Positions 10,255 to 20,761 of a stretch of 64,000 nucleotides of DNA are shown in pieces (within the stretch, counting starts at the first letter, position 1; every line of letters starts with the position of its first letter). The notes beneath the pieces are model-generated. The model was not told the DNA's origin, did not search any database, and worked only from the letters and a program-made list of their open reading frames with translations. The stretch covers positions 62,001 to 126,000 of the forward strand of contig JAJTUQ010000006.1 in NCBI GenBank assembly GCA_021399445.1, read 5' to 3'. The stretch is from Xylogone sp. PMI_703. Lineage: Eukaryota > Ascomycota > Leotiomycetes. The translations under genes and the position numbers were made by a program.

Positions 10255-12353
10255 ATAAAGGTACGACTAAGTCACGAAACAGATGTCGCGGATAGCACAA
10301 GCTAAGAGTTATATGCGTATAGGTTAATTGGCTCCAAGAGATATAGTAACTGCTATACCGATGACAGACTTAATATTTATGTAAAACACAAATTTACTAT
10401 ACTGCTGGTACACACTTTTCATGTATCCGAGACTCACGGGACTTCAGTGGCGTACATAAATCTTTATCACCTCCCACTGGTTGCTAGTAACTTAAATGGG
10501 GACTATTTCTTTAGAGTGGCTCGAGAGTGGTAGACTTATTAGTATTAGGAGTGGTGCAGGCATTCAAGCCTCAATAGACCTGAAGGCTAAGCCACACAGC
10601 CACATGGCTCATGCCTGAGTTTAGCCACATCTTGGCGCTGCAAAAGGATCGGCGAAATTTTCACTGGAAAGCACTTTACGCATCGCTTGAGACGAGCCCT
10701 AAACGATGTTTGGAATCGCATGCTTAAATATTAATTACTGGCAATATGATACCAGGGCCAGCATAATACGCGTACATGCACTTCACGTAAAAAGAAGATA
10801 TGCGCAGATGTTGGCTTCTACTCACATCCTGCCCCACATCCGAAGCATCACAGTTGCTTGTGAGATGGCGCAACTAGCGAATTCTGAATCAGTAATATCT
10901 GCTTTGAGTGATTATTCGTCCGTAGATTAGACGTTTTATCAAAATCATCAATATTAGAGTTTCAACTTTTGATATAGCTCTAAATGTGCTTTGCGAGGTG
11001 AACCGAAATATACCAGAGAGCTAGATGGATGAGATAGAAGATAGGTGCAACCTTACTGGCGGTGTCAACCCGCGCAGTCTATCCAGGTTTGTTGGCTCAG
11101 ATATCGAGGTGGTTCCCGTCAAAGGCTGATGGGATGTAATCGTTGGATGTCCTTTGCTCGCTCAAGCCTAACCTAGGCAGGATGATGCACAGTACCAAGC
11201 GGTCGAAAGAGGAAAGTAAGCGTCCTCATTAGCCAAACTCTTTTGTTCTCATTTACCTCTAATGGCATTTTTTTGGCGCTTCCATATGAAAGAAACTTAC
11301 ACGTTGAACTTCAAGCAAACGCTCTACAGAGAAGACAATTAGTAACCCAGCTCACCCAGATACTTCCTTCACTTATTCGGACGAACAATCTCGCCCAATC
11401 ATCACTCGCTCCGACTCGGGCCAGTTCGTCCGAGCTCGTTCAGACTCGCCGTCCGAGACCCCCAACGTGATTGGCTAGACACATCATCATTCCCAGTGCA
11501 AAGTATTATTATTTACCAAGACCAAATCATACTGTATCTCGGACGAAATTAAGTGGATCTCGGGTGTATTTTGTTGTCCGGAAAAGCACTCGCTAGAAGC
11601 TAGGAGAATATTGTACCTTGATGGCAAATCCTTTTGCGATGGAGTCGCGCTCTTCATGCCAGATGGAACAAAATGTTACTCTAAATAACTGTAGTCACGT
11701 ACACATTATTCTGAAGGTCTTACCGCTGCCTTGCATAATATTACTTAATAACGCTTTAGTCTTCGCGCGTTAGAATCTCACAGATGTGGCGGCAACCCTC
11801 GCCGAGCCCCAGGGGCCTCGGCGATAACGTGATTTACCACGTATAGAAGGTAAACCAGTGCTACTCCAATCAGAGGGTATGCAGTGTGGTTTAGTCTATA
11901 GATCTTAACTCTTTTTTAGCATCCTACAGTTGATAGCGCACACCGTTGCGGCATGGCATTGACGAGCTAGTAGCATCTCCTCTGCATCGGCGAGCTTCCG
12001 CCGACTCTAATCGGGCAACGTGGAACGGCATGTCACCCCTGGAGGCTTTGTCACCAGTATCTTGCATCCTAGGTGGCCAAAGCCATGTAGATGAGCGTAT
12101 GCTCTAAGAATATGGAGGGATTATTGATCTGCAGTCTGGGGCCTAATTGAGACCATTGGATTGTTAATGTGGGAACTGATTATCAATATGCATGGCTGCG
12201 GCAATGCCTCGACCTGTATGATATATCTATAAGTATGCCCCGAGATCCTGACGATAGCTATCATTCACCAGCATCTTAAGCATACAAGCATCTTACCACA
12301 GATCCTTAACTCATCCAGATCGCCTCAATCTTCCCACTACTTCAACATTCAAA
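10255..12353. other. 2.1-kb gene-poor stretch
   Basis: Only short open frames occur (up to 75 codons) and none has a recognisable motif. The DNA alternates AT-rich and GC-richer patches (for example 11780-11830), as in degenerated repeats, but I cannot define element ends. The last 150 bp should be the promoter and leader of the gene at 12354. Confidence 0.4.
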
Positions 12354-13004
12354 ATGTCTCTCACTGAAGAACTTACAACTTTCAAAAACAACCTCTACGG
12401 ACAGATCCCCGCTGATTTCAAGGATCTCCTAGAGCGCAACATTGTTACTGCCAAGAAGGAGTTCGACTCCAGCAAGGCCATCAAAGTCGGAGAAACTTTC
12501 CCATCCTTCAAACTGGGCGATGCCACCGGCAAGCAAGTAGCTCTTTCTGACCTCCTCGCCAACGGAAATGGCGCCCTCATCGCCTTCTACCGAGGATCCT
12601 GGTGCCCATACTGCAACATCCAACTCCACGCTCTACAGAAACACCTGGCAGAATATGAGGCCAAAGGCGTCAAGCTCGTCGCCATCACACCAGAGCTTCC
12701 GGACTCGACCCTCACTACTACCGAGAAGAATGAATTGAAGTTCCCAGTCCTCTCTGATGTCGGAGCAAAGCTCACCAAGGAAATTGGTATTTTCTGGGAA
12801 CAAACCGAGGAGTTGAAGCAGATGTTGTCTGGTAATAAGGTTGCGGATTGGCAGAAGCAGTATGGTGATGAGACCTATGGTGTGCCTGTTCCATCTGTGT
12901 TCTTGGTTGACAAGAACGGCGTTGTAAGGAATACATACTTCGATGCTGACTGGACTTCTCGTCTGGAGCCAGGGACTGCTTTGGAGTGGGTTAACAAGCT
13001 TTAA
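12354..13004 (+). CDS. peroxiredoxin-like (AhpC/TSA) thioredoxin-fold protein
   Basis: A thiol-dependent peroxidase or redox protein, 216 residues, intronless. The fold is evident from 'VGETFPSFKLGDATG' near residue 45, then 'IAFYRGSWCPYC' with a CxxC pair at about 84-87 and 'VFLVDKNGVVRNTYFDADW' near the C-terminus. This is the arrangement of the fungal and bacterial AhpC/TSA group often annotated as peroxiredoxin-like, in which the first Cys reduces peroxides. There is no targeting signal, so a cytosolic role is likely. The codon use is C-rich at third positions, the ATG context (aaaatgtc) is good, and the gene looks well expressed. It is isolated, with more than 1 kb of gene-free DNA on each side. 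Confidence 0.9.
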   Translation: MSLTEELTTFKNNLYGQIPADFKDLLERNIVTAKKEFDSSKAIKVGETFPSFKLGDATGKQVALSDLLANGNGALIAFYRGSWCPYCNIQLHALQKHLAEYEAKGVKLVAITPELPDSTLTTTEKNELKFPVLSDVGAKLTKEIGIFWEQTEELKQMLSGNKVADWQKQYGDETYGVPVPSVFLVDKNGVVRNTYFDADWTSRLEPGTALEWVNKL

Positions 13005-14183
13005 ATTATGTAAAAGAATAGATTTCTTGTATGTAACTATGAATTCAGCGGATATTTTTCAAAAGTAAAAGTTCCGAATCATTTGTATTTGACTAGCTAT
13101 CGTTTTATTAAGTGAGCCCTTAACAAGCTAGTCCAATCAGTGACTTTGTCAAGGGCCAGGACGCAGTGAGAACTACCATCGCGCATATAAAGTATAATTC
13201 GGCGCTTATTGGCTGCTGTAACTGTTGGAGCAGGGCAAGTAACGTATCGAGTAGTTCACAGCACCAATACCTAAACTGCGTAGACGCTATTCCCAATGAC
13301 AAGCTTTCACTCATGCTGCGAACTGAATGAAATAATTCCCAAAGTGGATTGACTATGGGCCAGAAGATACATTATTTTAGCTTTGAGTTGATAAATAATC
13401 GAACTTTTATTGATTAGTCGTTACAAGACTAACTGAATTGAGTCAAAAAATGTCTAAATATTATGTATACAATGTATCTTGCTCCTTACAAGTTGAGATT
13501 AATAGTAGAACTATGTTGGTTGTGTTAGTTGTAGTACTAAGGAAAGATTAACTTCTGGAGAGTTTGGCGGCACTTTCTTAGTGTTTTATTTGTAAACAGG
13601 TTGACTCGAGACATCCTAAACTGCCCCTTTAATTGCACAGTCATTTTCTTTACACTCACCGTCTGTTATGCACGCTTATCCTTCATATGTGAATCCATAA
13701 ACACATCGCTTTCTCTACAATATCTTGTCTACTTCTCTCCTTTTTCTCTCTGCCTCTCTTGTTAAGGCTAGTAAGAAAAAATTTTAAGGACCGCAACGTG
13801 AGCTAAGTGGTAAATTCTAACACTAGTGAAAATTTTTCAGGAACCTCAACCGGTCTAAGCTGTTTGTTGGTGCTCATTTAGAAGAGAAAGGAGGAGCTTT
13901 ATCCGTCCGTCTGGGGGGTTTCCTACCGTCATTCAACAATATTATTGTTACAACTGGCAAAATGGAACGTAAACTGGCGGGGAATATGGTTACTAACTAA
14001 GCAATAATTGAACATGTGTCAATTGTGCATAGTTCGGCCTGACTCGGGGCAACTTCAGTTGTGCTTACGTTCTCTCCAGGCTTGCTCACCTTCACTCGAG
14101 TTAGAAGCCGCTACGTCACATTGAGAAAGTCAAATTGACATTGATATCAGAAATTCTCAATACACACCTATGGGATATTCTGT
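13005..14183. other. intergenic, no gene recognised
   Basis: AT-rich DNA with pyrimidine-rich patches near 13720-13760. The only sizeable open frame (13120-13314 minus) has no family signature. I see no tRNA or repeat with clear ends. Confidence 0.4.
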
Positions 14184-15488
14184 TTAATAATCTTTTGGGG
14201 CTTCTACCTCGTAACAGTTCATTTCGCAAAGACGAAACATGACCTTTGGAGAAAACAGTGGCATATCTTGAAATGCTGTCTGTAAGAAGGGATGATTTTC
14301 AGTAAAGCAATTCTCCCAATTTGCGCCCGGTCCTTCAAGATATTCCGCACGTTCTCCATCCCAATCCACGGGACGGATGTTGTAGAAAATCTCTTCCACA
14401 TCTTCGCTCTTGAGAATGCCGGTGGCTTCAGCGTGGAAGCATTTAAAACGTAACCAGTATACTTTAAGTTCATACTTCCATCTTTCTACTCTTTTGCAGA
14501 AGGTTTTAAGCTCTATAGCTTCTTCAAAGAACTTTGCGGGTTCGCGGTCTTGCGGCTGCCCAGTGATCCATAATGTATGATACCTCCGTATTGTTTCTTC
14601 GTCAGTCGGATCCACAAGCACAACACGTTCCTCACATAGCTGCCCGAAGAGGTCGTTCTCAAGCGCATGACCTATTGTTGTATGGATAATAACTATTTTT
14701 ACAACAACAAGGTAATTCTTTCCGCCTTCGAGAAGCTCAAAATTTTTTAGATCTCGTCTATAATCAAAAAAAGGATAACAAGGAGTAGGTCCGATTTGGA
14801 AACTGTATATAAGATCGGCTGTTACCGACGCCCCTCTACTTATGGACGATAGCCAGATGAGTTCAGGGATGTGGCTGCCGTCGTCATTCCAACATTTATA
14901 TTCTAGATCTGGAGCCCACTAAGTGGCAATGATATGAGTTTGGTTTTAAATGAGAATATTTTTATGAAACGATAAAGAAGACAATGCATTCCGAAAGAAT
15001 AAAATACTAAGCCGTAAATAATACTAACAAGTTCAAGTGTGTGAGTGATTCAAGGAATATAGAAAGTTTGAAAATGAAAGCTTTCTTACATTTAAATTAA
15101 CAATATCAGTGGTTGGATTGAACCCAGACATATCAATCGCGCCACCAAAGACTTCAAGCCCGGGGGCCCAAGTGTTAAGTATATTTTCGTCGATATTTGG
15201 ATCACGGTCCAAAGCTATTACGCGCGACTCATGTCATACTCGTGTCAAAACAGAAGGGAGTGTATCCAAATAGCTTGTAATGTCAAGACATTGGCAATTC
15301 GTCGTTAGGTCGCATTGGCTTGGTGTGACATCCATGTCCATAACACGATGGGGAAGGCATAATTTCCAGATAAATTGCCTTAATTCGGCGGGTAATCGAC
15401 CGAAAAAATGAAAGTCGGTTCTGGCTGGCAGTGATGGCGATGAAGACTGTGCGAGTGTTTGTAAACCCCTCTTCGGTATCCCCTTCAT
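14184..15488 (-). pseudogene. 2EXR-domain protein with one in-frame TGA
   Basis: The 2EXR family is a large fungal family of unknown function, recognised here by 'FHFFGRLPAELRQFIWKLC' near residue 30 and the expected 'HESR' motif. Exons 15090-15488 and 14184-14918 join in phase across a 171-bp GT-AG intron and make 377 codons. The only defect is a TGA at 15235-15237, between 'PSVLTRV' and 'HESRVIALDRD', where the family usually has Cys. A 25-bp GT-AG segment spans that TGA but is too short for a normal fungal intron. Everything after it stays open to the TAA at 14184. The break is therefore recent, a sequencing error, or read through. The ATG at 15488 is the first in frame. Confidence 0.65.
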
Positions 15489-16448
15489 AAGCACAACTTA
15501 CTTATATTTACAGACCTGCGCGCGCTAATTCCGTGTGATCTATTGGTTCGGATGGCAAATCCTTCCAATAGGCACTCAAAACTTTTACCTACATGGCTCG
15601 AAAACAAGCAATGCATGGTTCAAGTTGATTGATATTTTGTTATGAGGACCCCATGTTTAGATGAAGATAGTGTTTATACATATGCTCAGCTACCACGAGG
15701 GTATTACGGGCTATCTTTCTATTGTCATCAGGAAAAGAGCCTGTTCATTAGTAATTCCGACAGATATCAGATATATCGAATACACTTAACCACCCATTCC
15801 TCAATCTCAAATATTATTTATTACAAGGTAGATGTTGGCAAATGCCACCTAAACATGACTGAAAACCCTTGATGGCGTTGAAATGGGATAGCCCATCCTT
15901 ATCATATTTACCCATGCTGTAATATTTGAATAAAGTTCTGAATATTTGTCTTTGTGTTGGCTCTTCGGTCTGAGAGGGGATCTTCTCTGAGTATTCTATC
16001 AATATCAATCTCCTCATAGGTACTTCCATCCTCACTTGGAACAGATTTAGTCTGAATATCGAAGCTACACTGAACGATTTTGCGATAGTTTACGAATGCA
16101 TCTCTCAGTTTAGGCGCTTGTTTCTCCTTGCGGCGACTTATTATGGCTTTCTATGCTATCTGCATCTTGTCATGAGGTTATGGGACTACCAATCATAATA
16201 TTAGCCCGATAAAAAAAGGGCTGAATTGAGCTAACTCACTAAATAACTAACTACTGAATAGCTAACAAATACGACGATGCATAAGATGAGATGCCATATT
16301 GGTTCCCCGCATTTACGAGTATATCGGGCTTTTATCACTGTCCGAGTCGGGGTCAGATTGTCCGATCAACATACTAAACATTACCTCCCTGCTTACACCA
16401 CTAACACGTATTATTACTCTGAAAAGCGTTTTACATCTAACTATTGTG
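15489..16448. other. intergenic with an unidentified minus-strand coding-like relic
   Basis: Between about 16140 and 15920 on the minus strand, one frame stays open for roughly 70 codons and has protein-like composition ('YEEIDIDRILREDPLSD', 'RRKEKQAPKLRDAF'). It then meets stops and an apparent frame change into 'KYDKDGLSHF'. I do not recognise the family; it may be a decayed gene. The rest includes the promoter of the complex I subunit copy at 16449. Confidence 0.3.
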
Positions 16449-17220
16449 ATGTTTGCTCCGTTGCGACTATTTACAAAACAATACCGTGTGGGTTTCTACG
16501 GTTCAGGGAGACAATGTTCTCGTTTCTTGTCAACCCGGTCAGCATCTCCGAAGAATCCCGTCGATGTTACCGCCATTGAGACGAGACAACCTGGGCTGCT
16601 TCCTAGTCAAGATGGGAAAGGGCTGGTGGAATATTCTCTGTAACCTTACAAGATCTATTAAGCTTCACTATAGGCGACTTCTTTCTTGACTGCTAATAAA
16701 AGTCATTAGTACTACCGTTGACCGGGTCGTGAACTGGATTCGTCAATCGTCCCTACATCCTATGACTTTTGGTCTCGCCTGCTGTGCGGTCGAGATGATG
16801 CATTGCTCAACCCCCCGCTACGATCAGGATCGACTTGGTGTAATTTTCCGTGCCTCCCCTCGTCAGTCCGATGTCATGATAGTAGCTGGCACATTGACGA
16901 ATAAGATGGCTCCTGCTCTTCGACAGGTGTATGACCAGATGCCAGATCCAAGGTGGGTGATAAGCATGGGTAGTTGCGCGAATGGAGGCGGATACTATCA
17001 TTACAGCTATTCTGTTGTTCGGGGATGTGATAGAGTAATTCCAGTCGATATCTACGTTCCTGGGTGTAAGTAATCGGACAATCCTAGGATACTTGATGCA
17101 CTACTAACTTTGCATTATTACTTAGGTCCTCCAACTTCCGAAGCACTGCTATACGGACTATTCAGATTACAGAGAAAGATTAGGAATACTAAGATAACGA
17201 GAATGTGGTATAGGAAGTAG
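16449..17220 (+). CDS. mitochondrial complex I PSST/20-kDa subunit (NDUFS7, NuoB family), divergent copy
   Basis: This Fe-S subunit carries cluster N2 and lines the ubiquinone pocket of NADH:ubiquinone oxidoreductase in the inner mitochondrial membrane. Exons 16449-16639, 16710-17065 and 17126-17220 join in phase and give 213 residues. The N-terminus is a typical presequence (Arg-rich, no acidic residues before residue 39, 'SRFLST' cleavage-like site near 25-29). All four N2 ligands are present: Cys88 and Cys89 ('[10 protein letters not shown]'), Cys153 ('MGSCAN') and Cys183 ('VPGCPP'). It ends with the family's 'ITRMWYRK'. The gene is intact. Two changes stand out against the near-invariant fungal sequence as I know it: His80 in 'SSLHPMTF' (normally Trp) and Cys96 in '[10 protein letters not shown]' (normally Leu or Val). 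Both sit by the quinone site. It lies beside a C6 regulator and near an HR-PKS cluster. I infer a paralog; a second, canonical gene elsewhere is expected but not visible here. Confidence 0.9.
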
Positions 17221-17723
17221 AAGCTTCAATTCTCCCTGGGGTGCTTCCGGACTCTAATCAGAGGGGGGCGATTATGCATATGTGGTACCCTGTATACGGA
17301 GGTCCACTGCCATATATAAGAACCTTAACTAAATCGCTCCAGGCTGAACTCTTTGTACCGTATAATTTGTATCCATTCTTGTCTATATTAACGTGGTACC
17401 CTCCGACTTCTAAGAATCGATGGAATACGTTTGTGACAGGCAAGGAAATTACAGACCCGGAGTGCTGAAGGGGAATATTGCCTGCCGCGTAAGCGACACC
17501 TAATCTTCTCGCATCGCATTTTTATTCCAGGGATCGATCCTACCAAACCACCACTTGCAAACCATCTCTGTCTAAACATATGCCTCCTTCTATTCATGAG
17601 CTACTCTACAATATTTGAGACATCCGAATTACCCCCGAACCAATACGCGCACTCAATCTGCGATTGGAGTAATCCTCCGTGAGCCTGGGCTGATTCTATT
17701 GCCTATACTGCCCAACTTGCGAG
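17221..17723. other. intergenic between the complex I subunit copy and the C6 regulator
   Basis: 500 bp with no recognisable gene. It should contain the terminator of the complex I subunit copy and the promoter of the regulator; the genes are in tandem. Confidence 0.4.
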
Positions 17724-19050
17724 ATGTCGTACAGCATACGGCCGCACGAGAAATCAAGAACAGGCTGTGGAAACTGCAAGCTCAGGCGTATCAAGGTACA
17801 TTATCCTCTCTATCTTCGCCCTCAGCCTCTCACTAACTAGATACATCTAGTGCGACGAATGTCTACCACGATGCGCGTCCTGCCTGCGCCGCGGGCTCGA
17901 ATGCGTGTATTCGATTCCCACCAGAAGACAATAACAGTCGCTTGGCACCCGTGATAGGCCTCATCCATCATCGACGTGTCAGGGAAACGCATCACCACAG
18001 CAAGTTCTGCGTAAATCTATTTTCCACAGTATTTGCAGCGACCTAGACCACAGCGCAAAGGAATTGCTAAATCTGCGGCTTCTCCATTACTACACGACTC
18101 AAACCGCTCCGTCAATAGCCCGCGCCCTACAGCTTAGCCACAGAGCATTACTACTACTGCAAACTGAGTTACCAAACCTTGCCTTTCACCACGACTTCCT
18201 CCTAGATATTATCCTCTATGTCTCTATGATCCACTTATGTTGCGACGTTCCCTACCCCAATATTCTCCCAACCATTTTGTACCGGGACCAGGCTTTGCGC
18301 GGTTTGCGGTTGACAGTGGCCACTTTATCCATACAAAATATGCAAGCTGTTAGAGCTACATCTCGTTTACTAGCGACGACATCTTTCGCTGCAGACCGTG
18401 TCATGGACTATCAAGGACTATGGGTGACCAACTAGTTAAACCTCACCATAGGGACTCAGAGCTTCCTACCTTCTCCCGGGACATCTAAATTTTGGCAACG
18501 TCACAGCAGGAATGAGGAACCTGCTCTCATTGCTGGACATTTCGAGGACATGCCGACTCCCGTTATCATGCCTGTCGACTTAGAAAAGCTCCTATTGATC
18601 CCCGAGGGCGACGACGATTTGATCTATTACCACTATCTCTACGAGGCTGCAGCTGGCATTGCGAACATTATCGGCTCTTTAACCCTCTCTACCCACAAGA
18701 CCTGGGTAGAGTATAAGATCAATGTGTGGGCTTTTGGGCTTATTTCTCATCAATTCATCAACATGGTTCGGCAAGAAAACCCGCGTGCTCTAGTTATATT
18801 GGCCTACTACTTGGTTCTCCTCAGCTACTTGCCGGATGTGTGGCTGTACAAAGGGGTAGCTGATCATGATATACCGATACTGGAAAAGATGGTCAATGAG
18901 CGCTGGCGGGAGTATCTCCATACTCCACGAAAGGCTCTACAGTTTAGTAACAGAGAATCTCTCACAGAGTTCCTTATCAGCCTCTCAGCCGGTTCTAATA
19001 ACGAAGATCCTTTACTTCAGCCACTCTTTCTATCTCCACCTCTCCATTGA
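17724..19050 (+). pseudogene. Zn(II)2Cys6 transcription factor with two in-frame stops
   Basis: Exon 1 (17724-17795) and exon 2 (from 17851) join in phase over a 55-bp intron with a 'ctaac' branch-like site. The join yields a binuclear zinc cluster: 'CGNCKLRRIKC' followed by 'CLPRCASCLRRGLEC'. The six canonical cysteines have spacing C-x2-C-x6-C-x6-C-x2-C-x6-C. Downstream, 'LLHYYTTQTAPSIAR' and 'FHHDFLLDIILYVSMIHL' resemble the fungal transcription-factor domain of the Upc2/ECM22-like group. The frame is open to 19050 except for TAA at 17932-17934, just after the zinc cluster, and TAG at 18433-18435. I find no intron of normal size that removes either. A truncated protein would keep only the DNA-binding domain. 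It stands directly downstream of the complex I subunit copy. Confidence 0.7.
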
Positions 19051-19151
19051 CCTTCTCAGAGAATATCAAGCCCTCCTGTTAGAGAAAATTGTTCTATATT
19101 CCAACTACTATCACCAATTTCGGTTTCCGAACCTTTTATAGACATATCTTA

Positions 19152-20041
19152 TCAATTGAGGGCTAGAACTTCACCGTGCAAGTATTTCATCCTGCTTTTA
19201 TTTGGTACATAATCCGCTGGGTGAAACACGATCAAGCCAAAAACTACCAAAAACATTAAAAGCGAGTCGAAGATGTAGAAGTAGAACTCATGCGTAAATA
19301 GTGGGCCATGTGAGCCCCCCGCGGATTCAATGAATCGAAACAAAGACCTGATGAAAATCAAGAGGCTCGTCAGGTATATCACTAGCATGACCCCCTTCCA
19401 ACCTCTCTTTCCCACCTGGGCGTCTAGTCGAGCAGCCGTTGGAGTAGGTGCTCTTCCGAGGCGTTGGTGGAACACAACAGCGATGATGATGAAAATGCCG
19501 AAAAAAACTATTTGTGCCATCAATCCAATCAATAATATAGTCTTCCCTTGGTCTGTATTGCTAGCCCTGGAAAACATGGCAGCACCAATGATCTGCACAA
19601 AGAAGGAAGTTATGTCTCCACCGACGAAGATTTTGGTCACCCAAGATGGCTTAACAAGGCAGAGAGACTGGCCTCGCACCACAAGAGCCAGACGGCCAAA
19701 CACCATGTATATGGAGGCAGCGAAGAGAGCCGGTGCAATTAAGATGCAGATAAACTGGATGATATACATCGATAGGTTGTTCACATTGTAGGTCGATGCA
19801 GAGCGACTGATGTAGCCAACGATCTCGACTACGTGGATATTTTCATGTTAGTTTACTGATGGATAGGAAGCAGTCAAATGAACATACGGAGACCACCGCA
19901 GATAAGGGGGCTGAGGTACCATATCTTCTTGCGTGTGCCAATGAAAATATGCCAAATGGTAGTTATCGTGAAGCCAACCAAGAAGATGATTGCCGCGGCA
20001 GTAGATGGAGAGTACTTGTAGGGGCTTGAGTCATCAGCCAT
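19152..20041 (-). CDS. RTA1-like seven-TM lipid-translocating/stress-resistance protein
   Basis: A fungal integral membrane protein of the RTA1/RTM1 family, whose members give resistance to toxic lipophilic compounds or act as lipid translocators. Exon 1 is 19888-20041 and exon 2 is 19152-19828; the 59-bp intron has GT-AG ends and the phases match, giving 276 residues. The sequence shows about seven hydrophobic segments, the first at 'TAAAIIFLVGFT'. Family-typical features include 'FVGGDITSFFVQIIGAAMF', the charged loop 'RLGRAPTPTAARLD', 'RSLFRFIES' and the late 'HEFYFYIFDS'. It starts 'MADDSSPYKYSPS', the usual short N-terminus before TM1. Placed near the complex I subunit copy and the PKS, it could serve in tolerance or export, but that is inference. 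Confidence 0.9.
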
Positions 20042-20761
20042 TATGATCTCGAAATTTCACAGATTTTAAAATCGATAGATTGCGATTCGAATCAACTACA
20101 GAACGTCTGAAGGTCTACTCATATATTTTATCAGTTATTAGCATGCCTCCTATATCAACCGTCTGAATGGGCAATCTCGCATCTCGCATCTCGCACTTCG
20201 CACTTTGCGGATGTGGCGCACGTCACATTTGCACGCTGGTCAGAGGCTCCAGCCTAAATATCGGTCCTGTCTTCAGTTTACCTTGGTAGTTTCCTGTCAT
20301 GCAACACAGCGTTAGTTATTTTCATCAATTTTTAGTATATTTGTAGTTACGATAATACCATACCGGCGATAGTTCATTTCAACGGTAACCCTGAATAATA
20401 ATAAATTAAAGATAATCGAGCAACACTCGTGGCACGATCGACATCATTAATTAAAGGTGAGGCGAAGACTTGGCATTTCTACATGGCGCGGCCAGGAGTG
20501 GAAGTGTCGTATCTAGTGCTATGCTTTTGGTTTATATATAGTTTCCGGGTAATGCAGATGTCTCTTAATGCTACAAGATATATTCTAGGTCATATTCTAG
20601 GAAGTCTGTCATCTGCTGTTGCAACTTGTTTGTAAAATACATATACTTCTCCACCCAAATACTCTTGCGTCACAGCTCTGATATTGTCAACCGAGAGTAT
20701 TTTTTGAACTAAAAGCACTCATTCCTCGAACCTGTACTTATACCGTTGGTTATTTTCCTTT
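20042..20761. other. intergenic, no gene recognised
   Basis: A small tandem repeat (atctcgc units, about 20174-20207) sits near the RTA1 promoter. The open frame at 20429-20635 has no family signature. The region separates the RTA1 gene from the 3' end of the DHCR24-like pseudogene. Confidence 0.4.
20174..20207. repeat. short tandem repeat of a 7-bp unit (atctcgc)
   Basis: Three close copies of atctcgc are followed by degenerate acttcgc and actttgc units. It lies about 130-165 bp upstream of the RTA1 start codon. Confidence 0.7.

Noticed and set aside
15213..15237. A 25-bp GT-AG segment that would splice out the TGA in the 2EXR gene
   Set aside because: It is far below the 44-171 bp intron sizes seen in this window and would remove the conserved 'HESR' motif.
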